This document shows positions 12,301 to 25,242 of a stretch of 64,000 bases of DNA, piece by piece; position 1 is the stretch's first letter; each line of letters starts with the position of its first letter. The notes below the pieces were generated by a model. The model saw only the letters and a list, made by a program, of their open reading frames with translations. It was not told the DNA's origin and ran no database searches. Source of the DNA: Casuarina equisetifolia (taxonomy: Eukaryota > Streptophyta > Magnoliopsida > Fagales > Casuarinaceae); the NCBI GenBank assembly GCA_028551475.1, contig CM052362.1, forward strand, positions 24,348,021 to 24,412,020. The letters run 5' to 3'. The translations under genes were made by a program, and so were the position numbers.

Positions 12301-14057
12301 CTAATAACAATGAGAAAATGTCCAAGTCATTGGGCAATTTTTTTACAATCCGTCAGGTGAAGGCATTTGTTTGTTTCTTCTGAGAAGACATATGTTTGAA
12401 ATCTCATTTTGGCTAAATTTATTTATTTTGTACTTGTAGATTACTCAACGGTATCACCCTCTGGCTTTGAGACACTTCTTGATAAGTGCCCACTATAGGT
12501 CTCCTCTCAATTACTCAGTCTCACAGCTAGAAAGTTCATCAGATGCTGTTTATTACATATATCAGGTATGAGGCTTGTTAAAGATCCAATACTTTTCACT
12601 CAGAAGTCTGTTGTTACTATCCCTGGCAAATCAACAAGCATGAACCTAACTGAGTTGGATTATCCCAATTGATTTCTTCATCTTTTCGAGGTTGTTCCTG
12701 TTTGCACATGCATCTGAATAGCACATCTTTTCAGGGTTTTACCAGAGCTGATGCACTTGGTTGTAGAGTTGATAGAACAGTAGTAGTTTTTTTGAGCTAG
12801 AGATAGTTCAGTTGCTTGATGAATACTTTGAGTCATTTTCCTCAGTTGCTTTTAGTATAGATCGTTCATTGTGTGAAGTTTTAAAACTAAGCACTAAAAA
12901 GGCAATGGGAAGACCTTAGGTCTAAATAGTTTCTTGTCTGTAACAAGCATGTAAGTAAATACTAATCTATTTGGGATGTGATTGCATTGGTTAGATTCTT
13001 GTGCTGACTTTTTATCTTCATCTAATATGATTCCTCATTTCCTAAGTTCATATGCTGCAAGAATATCTTAATATTAACTGACTGCCATTTCAGTTTATTG
13101 ACATAGTATGGTTGAAACTGTAAGACACAACACACATTCCCATGAATGAATCCTCATTTCTTATACGTTAGAAGATCATGATCTGCTATCTTTTGATTAT
13201 TAGACTTTGCAAGACTGTGAAGATGCTTTATCACCATATCAAGAAGCAAGCCTTAAGGAGGGGTCTGAACAAAAAGGCAAAACAGCTCGGGTTACTCCTG
13301 CTGCCCAAGACTGCATCAGCAAGCTACGTAGTGAGTTCCGGAGCAAAATGTCTGATGACCTGAGCACTGCCCAGATTCTGACTGGTGCATTTCAAGAAGC
13401 CTTAAAGTTCATAAACGGTTCCTTGACCACGCTCAAGGTATGCAACTAGGAACAGTTCTAATGTTTCAACGATCTATCTCCCTCGCTTCCCCTCTGCCTT
13501 TCTTTGTGTTTGTTTGTGTATGTGGAATCCACAGATGATCTTTTTTAATATTTTTCCAGAAGAAGCAACAGAAGCAACAACAACTATCAATGATTCAGTC
13601 TCTTATTGAAGTAAGAATTGAAGTTAAACAAGTTCTGGATATTCTGGGGTTGCTATCTTCCTCTAGTTACTTGGAGGTGATTTAATTTCTGGCCTTTAGT
13701 AAACAACTTTAAAGATGAATGGACTGTTGGTTGAAACATATTATTTAGAGTTTACTTTCCATTTTATAGGTTTTGCAGCAATTAAAAGACAAGGCTTTAA
13801 AGAGAGCAGGGTTGGTAGAAAATGATGTGTTGCATCTGATTGAAGAAAGAGCATTAGCAAGGAAAAACAAGGAATTCTCAAGAAGCGATCAAATCAGGGC
13901 CGATTTAACCATGAAAGGCATTGCACTCATGGATGTGGGCAAGGAAACTATTTGGAGACCATGTGTCCCTGTTGAACCTGAACCACCAGCCCCATCAGTT
14001 GAAAAGGCAAGTGAAGCCCCGCCAGTTGAAGCCAAAGCTGCTAGTACTACTGGTTGA
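9331..14057 (+). CDS. Cysteinyl-tRNA synthetase, cytosolic type (EC 6.1.1.16)
   Basis: Nine exons: 9331-9500, 9940-10003, 11258-11419, 11826-11996, 12075-12356, 12440-12565, 13204-13437, 13560-13676 and 13770-14057, giving 537 residues. The enzyme charges tRNA-Cys with cysteine. The class I signature HLGH is at residues 42-45 and KMSKS at 270-274. The zinc ligands expected from E. coli CysRS line up as C33, C213, H238 and E242, with the same 25- and 4-residue spacing between the last three. After the catalytic core come the helical anticodon-binding region and a Pro/Ala/Glu-rich tail (about 508-537) that is not conserved. No transit peptide precedes the HLGH region and no in-frame ATG lies upstream of 9331, so the cytosolic form is most likely. 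Intron 1 starts with GC (CTACAG then GCATG); the other seven are GT-AG. Intron 2 is the longest at 1254 bp. Confidence 0.95.
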
Positions 14058-17000
14058 ACGGGAGAAAGGCCATATCCATGCAAGCAAGAAGTGACAAATT
14101 ATCACCAAATGAACAAAAACAATAGGGAAAACCTGTCCGGGCTAATGGTGGAAAGCCTTGTTCCTGCCTCTACCGTCACAGGGGTAATGATTAATGACTG
14201 ATAAGGTCTTAATTTTATACTTTTTTTTTTTATTCTATTCATGCTGTAACATCCGGGGGCTGTCACAAGTTACAATCCCCTAAGGCTGTGACCCATCACC
14301 ATGGGGTCTCAAATAGAAAGTGATGTGCTGTTATTCTCGCCCTACTTATTCATAAACAACTATTCTGGTTTTTGATCTACACAATACAGGAACTCTGGTT
14401 AGGGACGCATTTGTTGGATCACTTTTTTCTGGAGTTAAAGTTTAATGAATTTTCCCTGTTTCATATAGTTCTTTGATTCTGTTTTTCATGGGATGAGTTT
14501 TCATCAAATTTGTTCGATTAGTAGGCAGTAGATAAATGAGAAAATATAGTATGTAGTTTTAACGCCCTAGCTGGCAAGGTGTGGAAATATTATAGACAGG
14601 TATAATGGTGATGCATTAGTTCACTCCTGGACACATCTTCTGCCAAATTGTAAAGCCCATATGTCTAAAAAAGGCCAAGGAGCTCCTCAAAAGCCCTGAA
14701 CTTTTAACACAGCTCTTCTCGGAAAATATTTTGGTGTGGATCACTCCTGAATGTTCTGTTAAAATGAACACAACAATCCAGGGCGGGGCTGGTGCAGTGG
14801 GCTAAAAAGAGGGTCTGTCAGACTCGGGCTAATTGGATACAGGCCGGAAAACATACAAGGCTCCGACATTCATTTTTGCACTGAGATGAAGACCGAATCC
14901 ATGGGCCAGAAGTATGACAACTCGTGTTTTATTTTTTGTTAGATGAGAAGAAGTTTGAGAGTATAGGATATCAAACCCACATAACATAGGTTTTGTGCGG
15001 TCAATGACAGATTGTGAATTACTGATCTGTGGACCATTTGAAGGGGTTATTGACCTATGGACTGCTTCGGATTCCTTGGGATGAATGTAAGGGAATTTCT
15101 CATGTTTCTACATGGAATGACCTTTTCCTTTTTGTTTTCGTAGCATGGGGATAAGAATTGGGCAATTGTCAGGAAAAAAGACAAGTTGGGTGCTTTAGTT
15201 TCTAAGCTTTTGTGGTGCCTTTTTGACATATTGCGTGCGTCCGAAGCGTTAAGTGAATATGAACAGACCCTTTTCAACGCCAACGTCCTTTTTTTACGGC
15301 GGGCTAGTACAACCCTACTTGTATTCCATGAACTCCAAGGCATCTGCGTGAACTCCCAGAACGAGTACTATGTTACTTCACATCTTCTCATTCATACGCG
15401 GTTGGTGAAAGTACGTAGGCCCATCAGTCACGGAATAAATGCCATCCTGTGAGAACCACCGCTCAATTTTACCTAGGTTTGTCGTATACTTTTCAGACAC
15501 AGGACCATCAGAACATGGTTCTGCCATTCTCGTTTGTTAAAGTGGTACCTCCTTAGGTAGATGGTCGTTTTTAAGAAGATATTCGGAGAAGATTTAAGTG
15601 AGACTCATGTTCCTATTTAATGTATCCTCTTCTAAGTGATAGTCCAAGGGTAAAAGGTTTCAAATCCAGAACTTATGTTTTGGGCGATTAGTAACTGACC
15701 TTTTGACTACTGGGCTGTTAACAAATATAGGTTAATTTTTGAGTGATGATATGAAATAAAGGTTAGGACAAACTGTAGAAAGTGGCTCCAAGTGACGGAA
15801 ACCTGGCTCAATAAAGTTCATGGGGTAGGTCCGTACAATTTTGGCAGTCGGGTGTTGTTATATCTGGACTTTGTGTAATGTTTATTTAATACAAATAGCG
15901 AGCTTTTTTCAGGGGTCGATTTGGGTCCCATGGCTGTCTTTTAAAGAGGAGGATAGCACTGAACTGAAGTACATGGTAACATGGAGGTAAAGCTAGGTTG
16001 CAGGTGCATCGATGTTCATTGAAGTTTCTTAACAAAGAAAAGAACAAGTGTCCTGATTGGAGGCCAGAATTTTGGAGGATGATGTTTGTCTCTTGTAGTT
16101 TCAGCTAACGTTGAAATTAGACTGTTAGAATGTTTCATATTGTCTATAACTTACCATCAAATCTTTTATAAATGAATAATTATTTTCTTCTTTACAAACT
16201 AGATTTAAAAATAATCAACATTAATTGTAACCTGTTATAGAATCTTTAATAGATCAATAAGTTGCCTTACACTTTAATACTAATAAGATTGTTGGATCTT
16301 GACCCTCAAGGTGACGATGGATTAACTTATCAAAAACGTTTGCATGAACTGAGAATGACAACCATCCAATAACTAGGTTTCCAAGTTTACAAGTCCAACA
16401 AGAAAGCTTGACTACCAATCTCAAGCTGACTTGCATGCATTTCCAGAATGTAATAAATGAATTAACTTGGTTTAAACGTTTTGGCTGATAAGGTACGCTA
16501 GCCTGACTTTCCTTTACGCGTTATTCAGCCTCTGGAGCTGCTTGATAGCTGCTGATTAGCTTTTCATATTCCAGTCAAAAATTCAATCCTTATCAGTGAA
16601 ATTGGATGAAAGTAGGAACTGGGAAGGAAGCACCGGAGAAATAGCTCTGATGTCCCTACCTTAGCATATCATCTACCTTCAGATTTGAACAAACCATATG
16701 AATGCAACTTTTGATTACTTTGATTCTAAGTAGTTATGATTGTGACAACGGAAAGTGAGAGAGCCAGTCTTTGGGACCCAGATAGCTGCTTTTTGAGGTT
16801 TAAATTTCAATGGTTGAGTCTTCGATGATTTAGACTTTTACCCATATTATGCTTTTCATCTTTTTGGTTGGCAAAGAAGTTACAATTTGTTTAAATACAA
16901 AGGATTCAATAGTAAATTGCAAGTGATATAAGACGTTCAAATTATTCATTACAATTAATGTAAGATAAAGTTATAAGTTATGTGAGTAAAAGGAAGAGGT

Positions 17001-17101
17001 TCTCTATCTTAACTATGGATTATTTTTAAATTCAATTTACTTATATCATAGTTTATAATATCCTATTAAAATACTTATTACCTATTCAAGACTAATTTGT
17101 A

Positions 17102-17129
<28 letters not shown>
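17102..17129. repeat. (TA)n microsatellite
   Basis: About fourteen uninterrupted TA repeats in AT-rich intergenic DNA. Confidence 0.9.
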
Positions 17130-17133
<4 letters not shown>

Positions 17134-17171
17134 AAAACAAAGTGCAAATTATGTAAGATATTTCAATCTTA

Positions 17172-17193
17172 CCTAAACCCTAAACCCTAAACC
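17172..17193. repeat. Short interstitial telomere-type repeat (CCCTAAA)n
   Basis: Three contiguous, nearly perfect plant telomere units (CCTAAA, CCCTAAA, CCCTAAA, CCTA) on the plus strand. Too short to be a telomere. It could be a telo-box-like element or a relic of break repair. No neighbouring gene clearly uses it; the candidate small ORF at 17210-17386 is transcribed towards it. Confidence 0.7.
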
Positions 17194-17209
17194 TAATATC
17201 CTCTATCTT

Positions 17210-17386
17210 TCACGGTAAACCAAACTTGTATTTTGTGGTGTAGTACTCCCATCGTGCACGATGTGCTATAAGAAATATTGAAGTTCGCCTGTCTTCTTCA
17301 TTACACTGTTGTAAGCAGGCGTGGACACTGGAGCAAAGCATGGCGAATAGGAAAACAAAGCTTAGGATGGCAAAAAGCAGAAGCAT
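17210..17386 (-). CDS. Candidate small secreted peptide ORF (unrecognised)
   Basis: A 58-residue minus-strand ORF starting at the ATG at 17386. Residues 1-23 are a hydrophobic stretch (MLLLFAILSFVFLFAM then CSSVHA) that looks like a cleavable secretory signal peptide, followed by a short charged tail with two cysteines. I do not recognise it as CLE, RGF, PSK, RALF or GASA. It may be a chance ORF, or a first exon whose partner exons I cannot find. No promoter was identified. The only evidence is the signal-peptide-like composition. Confidence 0.2.
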   Translation of the reverse strand: MLLLFAILSFVFLFAMLCSSVHACLQQCNEEDRRTSIFLIAHRARWEYYTTKYKFGLP

Positions 17387-20300
17387 GCTCGTGTGGGTAC
17401 TTTCCAACTCCTACAAAAGGCATTGGGGCATCGAGAACCGTCCTAGTTGTTGTCCACATTGAATCTTCTAAAAGGACATTAAAGAGCCTGGCATGTCATA
17501 TCGAAAGGCCTTTCACCTTTTGGTGCTCGTAGCCTAAGGTTTAGCTTGTACCCTCCTCAAGTTCTTTGCTCGGCAAAGGAACAGGCTAACGCTATGGCAT
17601 TAGTAGATCAGGTGTTCATATATGTCAGCGGCAAAAGCTATTCAATTTGTGTCTTCCACTTGGTACGAGTTGTATTGTTGCCAAAAGGGACCTGTCATTT
17701 TGTGAAACTAGCGCTCTAACAATGCACATGAAAGCATTATAAATATAGGAAAAAGTGATCCCTTGCATTGAAGGTGAAAGCTTTACATATTTCTTCATTT
17801 ATTGGGACTAATTGACTTGTGTATGCATGTATAGTTTCACCCTGGCCTTTGTAGACACTAGTATCTACTTTAATCCTGACACAAATCCCACAATACTTGG
17901 GTTTGTACTTGTTATGTTGAAAGTGCAAGATAGGCTTGCTGGAATACCCGACACATAGGTGTACAAGGCAGGGTGATAAGACAGCCAAACGAGTAGTCCA
18001 CGAGAATGGAGAACGAATAATTACAAGGTGTCTTCCATACAAGGAAAAAACAAAAAAAAAAAAAGAAATCCTTAGTATTTAAAATAATGATTATTTTGCA
18101 TTGTCAATATCTTAGTACATTTTTCATATACATTTAAGTATCTTTTATTTCCTAATGATTGGTTTTATAGAAAGAAATTAAACCTTTTTTAATATGAAAT
18201 CCATGATACCACCTTATCCTTTCATCTTTCGGACATGAAGTTCTTAACAACACTTACATCTATCTTTATTCCATTACCTAATGAAGTTTCAGCGAGCTCT
18301 AGCAAGCCAGCAAGCCAACTCTCTAATAGCCAAGTCTTATATGTCCGGCGTTGGATGTAACACCCACTAGGGAACTAGACCACGAAGCAGAACAACATCG
18401 ACTTTTCAAAAAGTGAAGGTATGACCATGACAAAGGTTGTAGGGTGGGAAGTGAACATGGAAATCACTGACAGATCCCAACTTTACGCTGGCGGCCGTGC
18501 TGGCTTGAACCGTTTACACTGGGGCCATTGCTGGCTTTGTGAGGATTACAGAACAGTCAAAAGGGGATGCAGTTCTTTTCCGCAGGACAATGACTTAATT
18601 CCCCCATCTCAAACTGCGGAGTTGATTGCTTCTTCGACATATGATATTCAAGTATTTTACGTTCCATCTGCTTCTTTTTTAACCCAGTACTGTCAGTGAT
18701 AGCCTACGTTTTAGTAAAGTATGTAAATATTCCACTGTTTACCGGTGTAAAGCTAGCCTCCTTCTAGGCTTCTACGAATCAACTTTTGTAACATCAACTT
18801 CACCTTTCACGTCGTACTGTAGTGCAGAATTGTTGCAGAGCCTGCCGTGACGAAGACTTTATTAGTCTTCCTTAGACCATAGTTTTTAAAGGCAGAACTT
18901 TTGGCTGCAAGCGCGGACCTACTCGAAGACACATATCAACCAGAGAGAAAAGGAAGTTGGGATAGAGCCACATGAAAGAAGTAGAGAAAATAAAGTAGGA
19001 ACGAGAAAGGAACTGTTGAAGCAACATTATACGGTCCCGCAGACTACCAAGTGGATACCTTGTTCAATCATGTTACCTCACGCCAACTACTTAAGTATGA
19101 CTATAATTTGATTGGATTACAGTCACTAAGTAATGAAAACTATGGTCTAGGATTTGATTGGGTCATGGTGACTTAAAAATGAAAAGATGGTTGAACCCTC
19201 GCCTCGGCTTTATGTATTTTAAACATAGATTAAATTTATCTGGAGGGTGGTTCCAATAAAAACCAAGTTCAAGTTAGAGATTTGATTGGTTTTGGGAAGT
19301 GGATGTCCTAATCAGTCAATAAGATTGATGGGAAGTCCAGCCCACAGCTACTATTGTATTTCTGGAAAAGTGGTGGTAATGAGTTTGATTTTCTCAGTTG
19401 CCCTACCAACCACCAAGAGTAATAGCTTTTCATTGTACTCATGTGTCCAAAGCCCTCGAGAAGAGGAAACTTTCTCAAGTGCACAAGATTTCAAACATGA
19501 TTATGTTGTCACACCCCTCTTTTGTCTCTCCCTGAAGCAAACTAAATCACCAAATCTTCAATATATTAAGAAGATAAGATTTGAAACCAGAAACATCCAA
19601 GTAAAATAACTACTATTTATATCCTTTTTTTTCCTAGTTGGATCCAGGTTAATTTTCTATCTTTTTTGACTTATGGTGGAATCAAGTATATATCTTATAT
19701 TATCAATATACCAAAATGTTCTAATTTTTAAATATAAAAATATTCTCCTCTTTTATAAAATGATTTTAAGAGAAAAAATAAGTCTCTAACATAATATTAA
19801 AGTCTATATTTTAAATAAAACACTCATTTGCATGTTGATTGGGTGAACTTTTGTGGTAAACATTTTTTTTATACTTGAAATGAATAGACATATTAAAATT
19901 CTAATTATCTCACATTACAAATATATTGACTTATTATATTTTTTATATATAAATTTATGTCTCTTTTTTATAAATAGCTTAAATCATTCTTTTGATTATG
20001 TTAGAATAATGTTTTGAGCATGCCATCACGCCAAAGAGATTGTCAAAGCTTTCTCTCATGGTTTCCATGATCACATAAGTTGGGTGCGCTTAAAGCACCG
20101 ACCCTGTGTTTATTGGCAATTCTAAACTCCACTTTGCACCGAAAGAAGGAACCATTCTTGGGGTTCCACTGGCTCTTTTGACTGTTTTGATCAGCTCTCA
20201 TTGTCAAAGTCGGGGAATAATTTTAGAATTATGCATTTGGTGCTTGCTTGGCATGCATTATCTTTGTTTCATGGTTATACGTAAGCTTTTAACCACAAGA

Positions 20301-22640
20301 CTCCCCTTTAGTTGCTTATTCAAGAACCACAATTCGAAGAAGCTATTGCTCTCCATTATATTCCATAACCAAATCTCTACCCCCACTCTCTCAAATGATT
20401 CGTGCTTGGACAACAACCAACCCATTAAACAAAAAGATTTAATCTCTTAATTATAGAAGACAATGAAGGATTTAGGTGTTTGACTCAACACTGGATTTAT
20501 GTCAGCTCATCCAATCAGAATGCCGATTTCGAACTGTTGGGCAAGACTGCTCTGCATGTGATCGGTCCCACGTCCATCACCTCCAAGTCAATACGCTAGG
20601 GTGAAAAGAAGGCACCACCAAACCCTCAAGGGGTTAGTTGGAGTTTTTGGAGACTAGAAACCCCTCCAATGAGATCTCACCTTCCTCGTAAGCTGAGGAA
20701 GGAAACTATTTGTTTCCCGCATCTACAAATTCTTCTTCGTTTCTTTTCTTTTGGTACACTTTCTTTTTTAACAACTATTAGAAATACGTCTGGAATCCAA
20801 CTTAAAAGTTGGTCAAGTTAAAATATATTTTTACATTTAAATATTATTAAATGATTGTAATTTACTTTCTTCCTCAACAGTCAAGTTTAAAAAAATGTCT
20901 TTGTAAGTAATTGTGGTTTAAAGAACAAGCGAGTTGAGTAACCATAAGAGTCATGCCTACCGGGCATTGTCCTTACATTTTGTCCATGCTGATCAAAAGT
21001 ATCTTTCTTTATCATCTTGGATTCATACTTCATTTTTAAGGATACTAAGTATTACTAATCAATGCATGAGATCTTTTGTTTTCTTTTGGATGGTATTTTG
21101 TTTTCATTATAGAGATGAAGAAAGAAATGGAAAAGAGACAATTTGAAAAATTTAAGACAAACCACATCATCATGAGGTTAAAGTTTACTTGTTAGGACCA
21201 ACAAGAAGAATATTGATAGCTTTAGAGGGCTTAGAAACTAGGAAGTAATCCTAGGGTTGCTCTAGAAATTAGTCAAGATGAAGGGACATTTTGAAAAAAC
21301 TTTTAAAAAATATCTAGAATGCCTATATGACACATTTAATTAACTAATCATACAACTAGAAGAAGATAAACATGAGACACGATAAATGATTCCCTTACCA
21401 TATACCCATCTAATTTGCTTCCAATGATTCCAAATTGGTTTAAGCCAATAGAAAAGGTGTACCCACGAAAGAAAAACCAAAGGTAAACAAGCAAGCTCGT
21501 CAAATTTGCTATGAAATTGATCTATCAATTTCCATTAAAGTTTCTTTAATAATTAATTTCAAATCGACAACTTAGGAACCACCGGATTTCAGGATGTTCT
21601 TCTGGTGCTATGGTCTCTTGACTACGACTGATTGAGTGACCAACTCTAATTGCTGTTTTTAGTAATGGAGAAGAGCCAAACCCCCTATCGATAGCCCTTT
21701 GCATGACAGTGCGTATCTTAGAGAATTAAAATGCTAACTTAACCAACAATCATAATCATGATAATCCTGGCGCTTTAATCTTTGTTAGATTGAAAAACTA
21801 ATGCCTCCAACTTCTCTTAATATAGCTTAGAGAAGAACGCTGCACTTCGACCTTTAGCAAAGACAGGAAGAAAAGTCTCACTACAGCTTATGTAAAAGTG
21901 ACCAATAATGACAATTCTCGTCCTCCAGTGTTGAAACAAGTAACGTCGCCAACACAGTTCTTTGTCCTGTAAGATGTGTACTGAAGGTATTTTTCACTTT
22001 TTGCCGCAAGAAAAGTGCTGGTTCACAAGAATTTCACTGCATGTTCCCACTAGATCGCCTCCAATTGTGGGATACATCTGGATATCATTGACTGGATCAC
22101 ACTGAATTAACAATGGAGATTCTGGTTGAAGCTTGGAGAAAAGAAAAAGTTTAAACCATTTACATCTTGTGGGGAAAAAAGAGTGGGAAAATTATTAAAT
22201 TACTCCTTTTTCATTCTTTATGCTTCTTGTGATCCCAAAGGAAGGTAAGATTTCAAAATGTGGAAATCTCCTTTCTTTTCCTTTCCGTGTATGTTTTCCT
22301 TTTCCTTCTTTTTCAGAGCAACCAAACGGAGCATTAGGTTGCAAGAAATGAGTGAGGCAAGCATGAATCTTTGAGGGCATGTATTTTTCCATAAAGGTAA
22401 AAAGAAAATGTAAAAGTTAAAAAGAAAAAGAAAGGGTTAATGGGGGATTTTCTATCGAAATCACTTCCTTTAAAAAAATAAATAAATGTGGAGATGTACA
22501 AGACCCAACAAGGGAGGAGAAACACGAGTGATTGATTCTTTCAGCTAAGTGAGCCAAGGCCCTAAGCCAAGCCATCTCACTGCAGTGCTTAACCATCTAT
22601 CTAAGCCGACTCGACCCGACAAGATCCGAGTCGAAGTATC

Positions 22641-23357
22641 TCACGGCGCAGCCGGCGCGAGGCTGAGATGCAAGTCCAAGCCCAATGCGTCGTCGAAACT
22701 GGGTCCTCCGTCGCCTTTCGAGAATCTACTCAACGATGGCCCATCGGCTCTTCCGTGGGTCCGGCCCGGAACTACCTGCGAGCTCATCGCCAATGCCGAC
22801 GAATCTCCTACGGCGCCGGCGCACGACAACATGGCTGGACCTCTCCCACCCGTGACTGGACCAGAAGGGACGCCACTGCTCGTGGAAAACACACTCCCGT
22901 GAGACACGTGGAACGGCGGGGCGGCGCGTGGGACGTAGACCCAAGAAGGCTGACCCACAGCTGAACCCGACGGAACCACCACAGTCCCGGAAGGAGCGAG
23001 CAGGTGAGGCGGCGGAGCAAAAGCGGATATGATGGGGTTGCGAACGTACGCGACGGCTGCGTTTCGAGTGGCCTGCAGCTGTGCACGCTTGAGCTGTTGT
23101 CGCTCTTTCTTGTGAGCGTTTTGGTGCCCACCGAGGGCTTGTGAGTTAGCGAACTCTCGGCAGCAGTACTGGCACTCGTATTTCCGGTCACCGGAGGGCG
23201 GGAAAGAGCTCGAGTCCGGTGACCCAGATGGGGTCTTGGTGGATTCCACAGGTTCTTCATCTTCTTGGACGTTGAAACCGAAGAGCTTTAAGCGTGTGCT
23301 TGAGGTAGTGGATGAATTATTGCTTGATTTAGGACTCTGGTAGTCTAGCTCTGCCAT
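22641..23357 (-). CDS. Single C2H2 zinc-finger repressor, GIS/ZFP5/ZFP8 type
   Basis: Intronless gene for 238 residues. One C2H2 finger uses C62, C65, H78 and H82 and contains the plant-specific QALGGH helix at 73-78, followed by a basic tail ([11 protein letters not shown]). The N-terminal motif LKLFGFNV (24-31) marks the GLABROUS INFLORESCENCE STEMS / ZFP5 / ZFP6 / ZFP8 group, which acts in gibberellin- and cytokinin-dependent trichome and root-hair control in Arabidopsis. A C-terminal EAR motif DLHLSL (228-233) predicts transcriptional repression through TOPLESS-type corepressors. The middle is a Pro/Ser/Gly-rich linker with no fold. The start is the only good ATG. A TATA box and a long (GA)n leader precede it. 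The exact orthologue within the group is not resolved. Confidence 0.9.
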   Translation of the reverse strand: MAELDYQSPKSSNNSSTTSSTRLKLFGFNVQEDEEPVESTKTPSGSPDSSSFPPSGDRKYECQYCCREFANSQALGGHQNAHKKERQQLKRAQLQATRNAAVAYVRNPIISAFAPPPHLLAPSGTVVVPSGSAVGQPSWVYVPRAAPPFHVSHGSVFSTSSGVPSGPVTGGRGPAMLSCAGAVGDSSALAMSSQVVPGRTHGRADGPSLSRFSKGDGGPSFDDALGLDLHLSLAPAAP

Positions 23358-23365
23358 GAGTGTAT

Positions 23366-23368
<3 letters not shown>

Positions 23369-23416
<48 letters not shown>
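23369..23416. repeat. (GA)24 microsatellite in the zinc-finger gene leader
   Basis: Forty-eight bases of perfect GA repeat directly upstream of the zinc-finger ATG (23357) and downstream of its predicted TATA box. The minus-strand transcript would carry a (CU)n tract in its 5' untranslated region. Length is likely to vary between individuals. Confidence 0.9.
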
Positions 23417-23420
<4 letters not shown>

Positions 23421-23480
23421 GAGAGAGAGAAAAGCAATAACTCAAAATGAGGATGCATAGGAGTCGTTGCATGTGTGGGG

Positions 23481-23490
23481 GTATATATAC
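23481..23490 (-). promoter_or_regulatory. TATA box of the C2H2 zinc-finger gene
   Basis: GTATATATAC about 125 bp upstream of the ATG at 23357 on the minus strand. This predicts transcription start near 23455 and a leader of about 100 nt that includes the (GA/CT)n tract. Confidence 0.55.
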
Positions 23491-25218
23491 AGGGTAAAAA
23501 GGGTTTAATAATAAGTGCAAACAGTGTAGAAAGAGAGAGAGATAGTTGCGGACATCCCAAGGAGAAGCAAGTGTGTAGTTTTGGGAACACGACCCGAGAA
23601 CAATCCGGGACCCCAATCAATATTTTACTTGTCTCCTCCATTCATCTCTTTTATTTTTCATGGCAAATTGCCAGATTACCCTCTTCTTGATCCGGACCAA
23701 TGGCCCAGTTGTTTGGCTGGTTCCCAAATCTTGATTCACAAACCACTTCATGTTCATAATTGTACATCGGAAAACGTATTTGTTTAATGAAGTTCGTGAT
23801 GGGGATGGAATATGATGCGAGTATGGTACGATCGAAGTATAAAATGATTGCTTTGTCAACAGTTATAGCGAAACTCTCGTTCCTTGCTCTTTTGGGGTTC
23901 TGATGCCAGCCGAACAACAACCAGTAGGATGTGTTGAATGTGTAGAAGCTTGAATGGCACCAATTTTCCGGCGGTAGACGCCGGGGATGGAGGGAGAGAA
24001 AGTGGGAATTCAGTGAAGTTGTCTCTTTTAGTTCCGTGTCCACTAAGTTGGGGGAACTTAATGCAATTAGGTCAGAAAACTATGGATGCATGGACCACTT
24101 GGAACTTTTTGTTTCCTTTACTCTCTCTTTTTGGACGAATAATCCACTTGCTTTATTCACAGGTGATGCAAATTGTGGTTAGATGATCCATCAGAAGAGT
24201 ACAAACCTTGTCGGAAGAAAGAAAAGAAAAGCAAAGAAAAGAAAAGAAAAGAAAACCCAGCCTAGAGAATCTCCCCTACTCGAGCTCTGTTGATTTGGGC
24301 ACAAAAAAAAAAAAAAAAAAAAACTCAGTTGATGACACCCTCCTGCCCACTACATGAAGCGAACGAGCCTTTATAATAATGCTCTTGCCAGGCTTGTCTG
24401 CAACATTTGGTTGAAAACCAGCCTTCTGTTTTATTAATTTCAGACGTTTTCGAGAGGTGGGTTGGTTTCTATAATCTTAAATTAGTAACCTCAGACGCTT
24501 TGGAACAGGCCCCGATGAACCCTCCGGGAAGTCTATGTCTCTGTTCTTAACTGCAACTGCTAAAAATGCACATAAAAACTCAGTTAAACTCAGTTCTCCC
24601 CTCCAACTGGAATGATTTTCTGTTTTTAGTCCTCTTTTTTTCTCTCTCTTTCCAACGTTGTCTTGGTTCAATCTTTGGAGCCCGACACCACTACCAACTA
24701 CAAACACACAAAACGCTCTCACTTTCTTCCACAGAAAGTCAAAATCATCCATGCATGCAACAGCAGAATCTAGGGTCCTAAACTGGCGGAAAAATTGAGA
24801 TCTAATACCGGCAGTTCCACTAATCAGTTCAGGATGGCCCGCGTGTCACTTTCGCATTTACCTTGAAGATCTTCTATCAGATACGCATGTTTTACATTCC
24901 AAACCTCTTCACTTTTCCCTTGCCATGGCAGTCTCGTGAATAAAGTCAGCAAGGGAAGCGCGGCCATAAAAGACACGGAGTTGGATTTTCTGAAAGTGTA
25001 TCATATGAACGGGAAAAGGTACGATCTGAATGAATGAATGAACGAGTAAGTGAAGTTCAGGTGTGTTTACAACCTACAGTTTGAGACCCCACCATTACGT
25101 GTTCACAATGATGAATTATTGTTTAGGATGTTTGCGTGATTGACGTTGAAATGTATTCTATATTGGTTTTCTTTCTCCGGGGGAGATCTCTGCGAATCTT
25201 ACTAACTACGAGAGGAGG

Positions 25219-25242
25219 AGAGAGAGAGAGAGAGAGAGAGAG
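25219..25242. repeat. (AG)12 microsatellite
   Basis: Perfect AG dinucleotide run in intergenic DNA, extended on its left by impure GAGGAG. Confidence 0.85.

Larger units (their letters stand above)
14058..22640. other. 8.6-kb spacer with no recognised protein gene
   Basis: After the CysRS 3' untranslated region I find no exon that I can assign to a known family on either strand. Open stretches such as 18421-18699, 19286-19609 and 20106-20450 lack similarity and mostly lack good starts. Specific contents listed separately are a TA microsatellite, a short telomere-type repeat and one ORF with a signal-peptide-like N-terminus. Parts around 16900-17160 and 19650-19990 are AT-rich and may be decayed transposon sequence. 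Confidence 0.4.

Noticed and set aside
14790..14850. TGGTGCAGTGGG, an A-box-like sequence suggesting a tRNA gene or SINE
   Set aside because: No convincing B-box, cloverleaf or A-rich tail downstream.
15655..15670. GGTTTCAAATCC, a B-box-like sequence
   Set aside because: The only A-box-like sequence is about 10 bp upstream, far too close for a Pol III internal promoter.
18421..18699. ORF beginning MTMTK, like the start of lacZ-alpha in cloning vectors
   Set aside because: Similarity stops after five residues and the surrounding DNA is ordinary plant spacer, so not vector contamination.
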